Source of the DNA: an uncultured Eubacteriales bacterium
GTDB lineage: Bacteria > Bacillota > Clostridia > Peptostreptococcales > Anaerovoracaceae
NCBI GenBank assembly: GCA_902793875.1
Contig: CADBFL010000191.1
Coordinates: forward strand, 1 to 7,432
Length of the DNA stretch: 7,432 nt
Reading direction: 5' to 3'
Numbering within the stretch: the stretch's first letter is position 1; every line of letters starts with the position of its first letter. This document shows, one piece after another, positions 4,852 to 7,432 of the stretch. A program made the position numbers and the translations under genes. Below the pieces are notes generated by a model. It saw nothing but the letters and a program-made list of their open reading frames with translations. It was not told where the DNA came from and ran no database searches.

Positions 4852-5373
4852 ATGAAACTGAAAGGACTGCTCATACTTATGCTCTGTTCGATCCTCATGG
4901 CATCATGCGCGGCAAAACAGGACCCCGGACCGGCACCTGAACCGGCACCGGCGCCGGGAGGCGGCACTGAACTGACGGGCGATATACCGGAGGATTCGAT
5001 CCTGTACTTTCAGAATGACGAGGGCGCGGCAAAGCTTATGAATGACATGAAAGAAGGCAGGATCCCTTCGGAATGCCACGCCATGTACGATGAGATGGGA
5101 GCAAGACCTGAAGTCGTGATGACGGATCCCGCGCAGGTCACGGAGGCATACAACAGGCTCTCGCAGATGACGATAGGCGGACCTACCGACTACAGCGTCA
5201 CAGACTGTTATCACTACATATTCTTCAAGCTGCAGGACGGCACCAGCGTAGGCTGGCGCTTCGAGAGCGCGGAGTATCTCGTCTGGGGGCCTCAGAACTA
5301 CGAGGTGACCAGTGCAGGAAGCATATGGACAATGGTCAGAGGACTGCAGGACCAGATGGGTGCAGGAGAATAG
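4852..5373 (+). CDS. Small lipoprotein of unknown function
   Basis: This 173-aa protein starts at ATG 4852, eight bases after a strong TAAGGAGG site. A short basic N-terminus (MKLKG), a hydrophobic core (6-16) and LMASC with Cys19 form a lipoprotein signal peptide, with Met rather than Leu at the -3 position. Residues 23-39 are a Pro/Ala/Glu/Gly spacer (DPGPAPEPAPAPGGG), typical of a wall-spanning linker. The remaining 130 residues form a compact domain with YNRLSQMTIGG, DCYHYIFFKLQDGTSVGWRFE and LVWGPQNYEV. I do not recognise its family. The mature protein would be anchored on the outer face of the membrane. It is followed after 19 bases by the next gene, so the two are probably cotranscribed and may act together. 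Confidence is high for the gene and low for any function. Confidence 0.85.
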   Translation: MKLKGLLILMLCSILMASCAAKQDPGPAPEPAPAPGGGTELTGDIPEDSILYFQNDEGAAKLMNDMKEGRIPSECHAMYDEMGARPEVVMTDPAQVTEAYNRLSQMTIGGPTDYSVTDCYHYIFFKLQDGTSVGWRFESAEYLVWGPQNYEVTSAGSIWTMVRGLQDQMGAGE

Positions 5374-5392
5374 GAACACAAGGAGGCTTCGG

Positions 5393-6589
5393 ATGAAGAC
5401 TTTTTTCGACCAGACAGGGAGCATGGCTCTCGCGCATGCAGAGGTGCCGGACACATATGAGACCGGTGGCGAGCTGAACCGGAACCAGCAGAGCGCTGCT
5501 GTTCCGTTCACCTTCAACATACATGCTGTCAACAGGGAAAAAAGGATCGGCATGTTCATATTGTCTGAAGAGATGTTCTGCGAACCGCGGAGCCAGCTGG
5601 CGAAGCTCGGGGTGAACAACGACCCTGCAGTCATAAGGTCGTCTCTAAGGCCGTTCATCGAGCCGGGCGATTACCTGCTCGAGACAGCGCAGCAGATATT
5701 CGGGGCGCCTCTGACGCCGGTGGCCCAGACGGATCTGCCGAGCCGCAATACACAGAACAAAGAGGCCAATTACCAGAAAATGATGGATCTGGTGAACATC
5801 TACGTCAGCTTCGACAATCAGATGGGTACGCCGACGAAGGTAGGCAACACGATCTACAACGGAGTGCTTGCGAAATACGCGGGCAATAAGAACGGCACCG
5901 ACTGCGTAGTGATGGCCGGGATGGACTACAAGGGCTACGAGTACTACACCAACATGAACATGGGCTCTCTGATGGGCGGTCTGGGCGGAATGCTCGGCGG
6001 GATGCTGGGCGGCATGCAGCAGCAGAACCAGGGAGCAAGAGACCCGCGCTTCGGACACGGCGATCCCTGCGACATGGTCTACTGGGGCTCGGAAGCCAGG
6101 TACGTGCTGGTCGCTCCCGCGGAATTCGAGGCTGAGGCGGCGAACGATTTCGTGAAGTTCATCGCCTCATATCAGCCTGACCCGGCGCTCATGCAGCAGT
6201 TCGATCAGCTGGTCATGCAGAGCGTGCAGCAGAACCAGCAGTACTCGATGCAGATGCAGGGCATGGCTCAGCAGAGCATGATGAGGACTCAGCAGATGCA
6301 GCAGCAGACGGCGCAGATGATCTCTCAGAACAGCCGCGACATATCTGCGGGCATCATGGATTCGTGGGACAAAAAGATGGCTTCTCAGACCAGGATGAGC
6401 AACAACTATTCGGAGGCCGTAAGGGGAGTCAACACATACCAGACGACAACAGGTCAGAACGTTGAGGTGAGCGTAGCAGCCGATCACGCGTACGAGAACC
6501 AGTACGGCGATGTGTACGGTGTAAGCGGGCCTGCTCCTGACGACGATATCCTCAGCAAGCTGAACTGGACGGAAATTAAACAGAAATAA
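5393..6589 (+). CDS. Unrecognised Gln/Met-rich protein
   Basis: This 398-aa protein starts at ATG 5393, six bases after an AAGGAGG site (5380-5386). The frame is open further upstream, but that extension would overlap the lipoprotein gene and has no ribosome binding site. There is no signal peptide or membrane span. Residues 1-190 look like a folded domain (VPFTFNIHAVNREKRIGMFI, VIRSSLRPFIEPGDYLLETA, and a region at 131-182). Residues 190-212 are a Gly/Met/Leu tract (GSLMGGLGGMLGGM), and 227-262 return to ordinary folded sequence. Residues 266-310 are strongly Gln/Met-rich (QQxxQMQ), likely helical or coiled-coil and possibly self-associating. The end (335-398, with YSEAVRGVNTYQTTTGQNVEVSVAADHAYENQYGD and NWTEI) resembles short C-terminal domains with aromatic repeats in other uncharacterised bacterial proteins, but that is only a weak recollection. 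No function is assigned. Confidence 0.85.
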   Translation: MKTFFDQTGSMALAHAEVPDTYETGGELNRNQQSAAVPFTFNIHAVNREKRIGMFILSEEMFCEPRSQLAKLGVNNDPAVIRSSLRPFIEPGDYLLETAQQIFGAPLTPVAQTDLPSRNTQNKEANYQKMMDLVNIYVSFDNQMGTPTKVGNTIYNGVLAKYAGNKNGTDCVVMAGMDYKGYEYYTNMNMGSLMGGLGGMLGGMLGGMQQQNQGARDPRFGHGDPCDMVYWGSEARYVLVAPAEFEAEAANDFVKFIASYQPDPALMQQFDQLVMQSVQQNQQYSMQMQGMAQQSMMRTQQMQQQTAQMISQNSRDISAGIMDSWDKKMASQTRMSNNYSEAVRGVNTYQTTTGQNVEVSVAADHAYENQYGDVYGVSGPAPDDDILSKLNWTEIKQK

Positions 6590-6623
6590 AGCATAACACA
6601 AAGCAGGAAGGAACGAACGAAAG

Positions 6624-7432
6624 ATGAAGAGGATCGGAGTACTGACAAGCGGCGGAGATGCGCCGGGCATGAATGCGGCAGTAAGGTCTATCACAAGATA
6701 CGGCATATACCGCGAGATGGAAGTATACGGAATAAAGCGCGGCTATGAGGGCCTCATAGACGGAGAGGTCGAGAGGCTGTACAGGAGGTCTGTGGGCGAC
6801 ATACTGCAGCGCGGAGGTACCATCCTTCAGACTGCCAGGAGCAAGAGCTTCATGACCATGGAGGGAATGGAGAAGGCGTACAACGTGCTCAGGGAGCTCA
6901 TGATCGAGAACCTCATCGTGATCGGCGGAGACGGCACTTTTACCGGAGCAAAGGAATTCTCGAAAAACTTCGGCGTCAACGTGATCGGCCTTCCGGGGAC
7001 GATAGACAACGATCTGGCTTATACGGATGAGACGATAGGATTCGACACCGCTATAAACACCGTGCTTGAAGGCATCACGCGGATCAGGGACACGAGTTCG
7101 TCCCACGAGAGGACGACCATAATAGAAGTGATGGGCCGCCACTGCGGAGACATTGCCCTTTACTCGGGCCTCACCGGAGGAGCCGAGTCGGTGCTTCTTC
7201 CTGAGCTCGACAACGACATTGACGCGGTGTGCGAGAAGGTTATTTCAGGCGTAAGAGAGGGCAAGCTCCACGATATAATCATAAAGGCGGAGGGAGTTCC
7301 CGTCGATTCCCAGGAACTTGTGAAGATCGTGCAGGAGCGCACGGGCAGGGATGTCAAGCTCGTGGTCCTGTCGTATCTGCAGCGCGGCGGTTCGCCTACG
7401 TTCCGCGACCGCATGCTCGCGACCATGTGCGG
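6624..7432 (+). CDS. pfkA: ATP-dependent 6-phosphofructokinase, 5' part (runs off the window)
   Basis: The frame from ATG 6624 gives 269 complete residues and is still open at the window edge; the family is usually about 320. It catalyses the committed step of glycolysis, phosphorylating fructose 6-phosphate with ATP in the cytosol. Diagnostic motifs are the nucleotide loop GVLTSGGDAPGMNAAV (5-20), GGDGT (101-105, with Gly104), PGTIDND (124-130, with catalytic Asp128), TIGFDTA (137-143), MGRHCGD (170-176), AEGVP (222-226) and QRGGSP (253-258). Gly at position 104 and PGTIDND rather than PKTIDND mark the ATP-using rather than the pyrophosphate-using class. The gene follows the Gln/Met-rich protein by 34 bases without a terminator, so readthrough is likely. 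AGGAAGG (6604-6610) is a ribosome binding site at a rather long spacing of 13. Confidence 0.95.
   Translation, partial: MKRIGVLTSGGDAPGMNAAVRSITRYGIYREMEVYGIKRGYEGLIDGEVERLYRRSVGDILQRGGTILQTARSKSFMTMEGMEKAYNVLRELMIENLIVIGGDGTFTGAKEFSKNFGVNVIGLPGTIDNDLAYTDETIGFDTAINTVLEGITRIRDTSSSHERTTIIEVMGRHCGDIALYSGLTGGAESVLLPELDNDIDAVCEKVISGVREGKLHDIIIKAEGVPVDSQELVKIVQERTGRDVKLVVLSYLQRGGSPTFRDRMLATMC

Noticed and set aside
5312..5392. Upstream start for the Gln/Met-rich protein at 5312
   Set aside because: It would overlap the lipoprotein gene by 62 bases and lacks a ribosome binding site, while ATG 5393 follows AAGGAGG at ideal distance.
4903..5658. Minus-strand reading frame (251 codons) opposite the lipoprotein and the next gene
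   Set aside because: It spans two opposite-strand genes with good starts and shows no family features, so it is an antisense shadow.

Overview
The window looks like a chromosomal segment of a moderately GC-rich anaerobic Bacillota (Clostridia) genome. Evidence: PadR, HAAS and DUF4097 genes in a row, strong AAGGAGG-type ribosome binding sites, a sigma-A-type promoter (TTGACA-17-TATAGT), lipoproteins, and heavy use of ATA (Ile) and AGG/AGA (Arg) codons in GC-rich genes. A relative of Mogibacterium/Eubacterium-type Clostridia would fit, but the sequence alone does not fix the genus. All well-supported genes are on the + strand.

Layout. Positions 1-692 hold no convincing gene. A phase-locked 63-bp tandem array (about 129-506) has six 36-nt cores separated by 27-nt linkers of two alternating types. 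An AT-rich promoter region with a palindromic candidate operator follows. Positions 693-2823 are a tight, translationally coupled operon: a PadR repressor, a HAAS/DUF1700 membrane protein and a DUF4097 envelope protein, closed by a clear intrinsic terminator. Positions 2865-3001 hold a second repeat family (two 27-bp direct copies 75 bp apart, the first inside a long hairpin) and an extended -10 promoter. Positions 3002-4743 are a seven-TM HD-GYP signalling protein, probably a cyclic-di-GMP phosphodiesterase. After a 108-bp intergenic region come a small lipoprotein (4852-5373), an unrecognised Gln/Met-rich cytosolic protein (5393-6589), and the 5' part of an ATP-type 6-phosphofructokinase (6624 to the window end).

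The most striking point is that two unrelated genes are each broken by a perfect tandem duplication. A 38-nt duplication (2202-2277) splits the DUF4097 gene and a 26-nt duplication (4050-4101) splits the HD-GYP gene. Both lengths are 2 mod 3, and deleting one copy restores a full ORF in each (277 and 571 aa). Either this strain carries two reversible, phase-variation-like lesions in envelope/signalling genes, or the assembly has unmerged overlaps at two joins. Raw reads would decide.

The second theme is repeats. Both repeat families have periods divisible by three (63 and 75 bp), keep the minus strand largely open, and would encode Arg-rich peptide repeats there. Each lies just upstream of a + strand promoter. 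Whether they are coding, structured RNA or mobile repeats is unresolved.

How the genes may work together (inference): the PadR/HAAS/DUF4097 operon is probably an autoregulated envelope-response module, and the HD-GYP protein would link an external or membrane cue to cyclic dinucleotide turnover. The lipoprotein and the Gln/Met-rich protein are neighbours in one probable transcript and may be functionally paired. pfkA is a housekeeping gene that may be read through from them.
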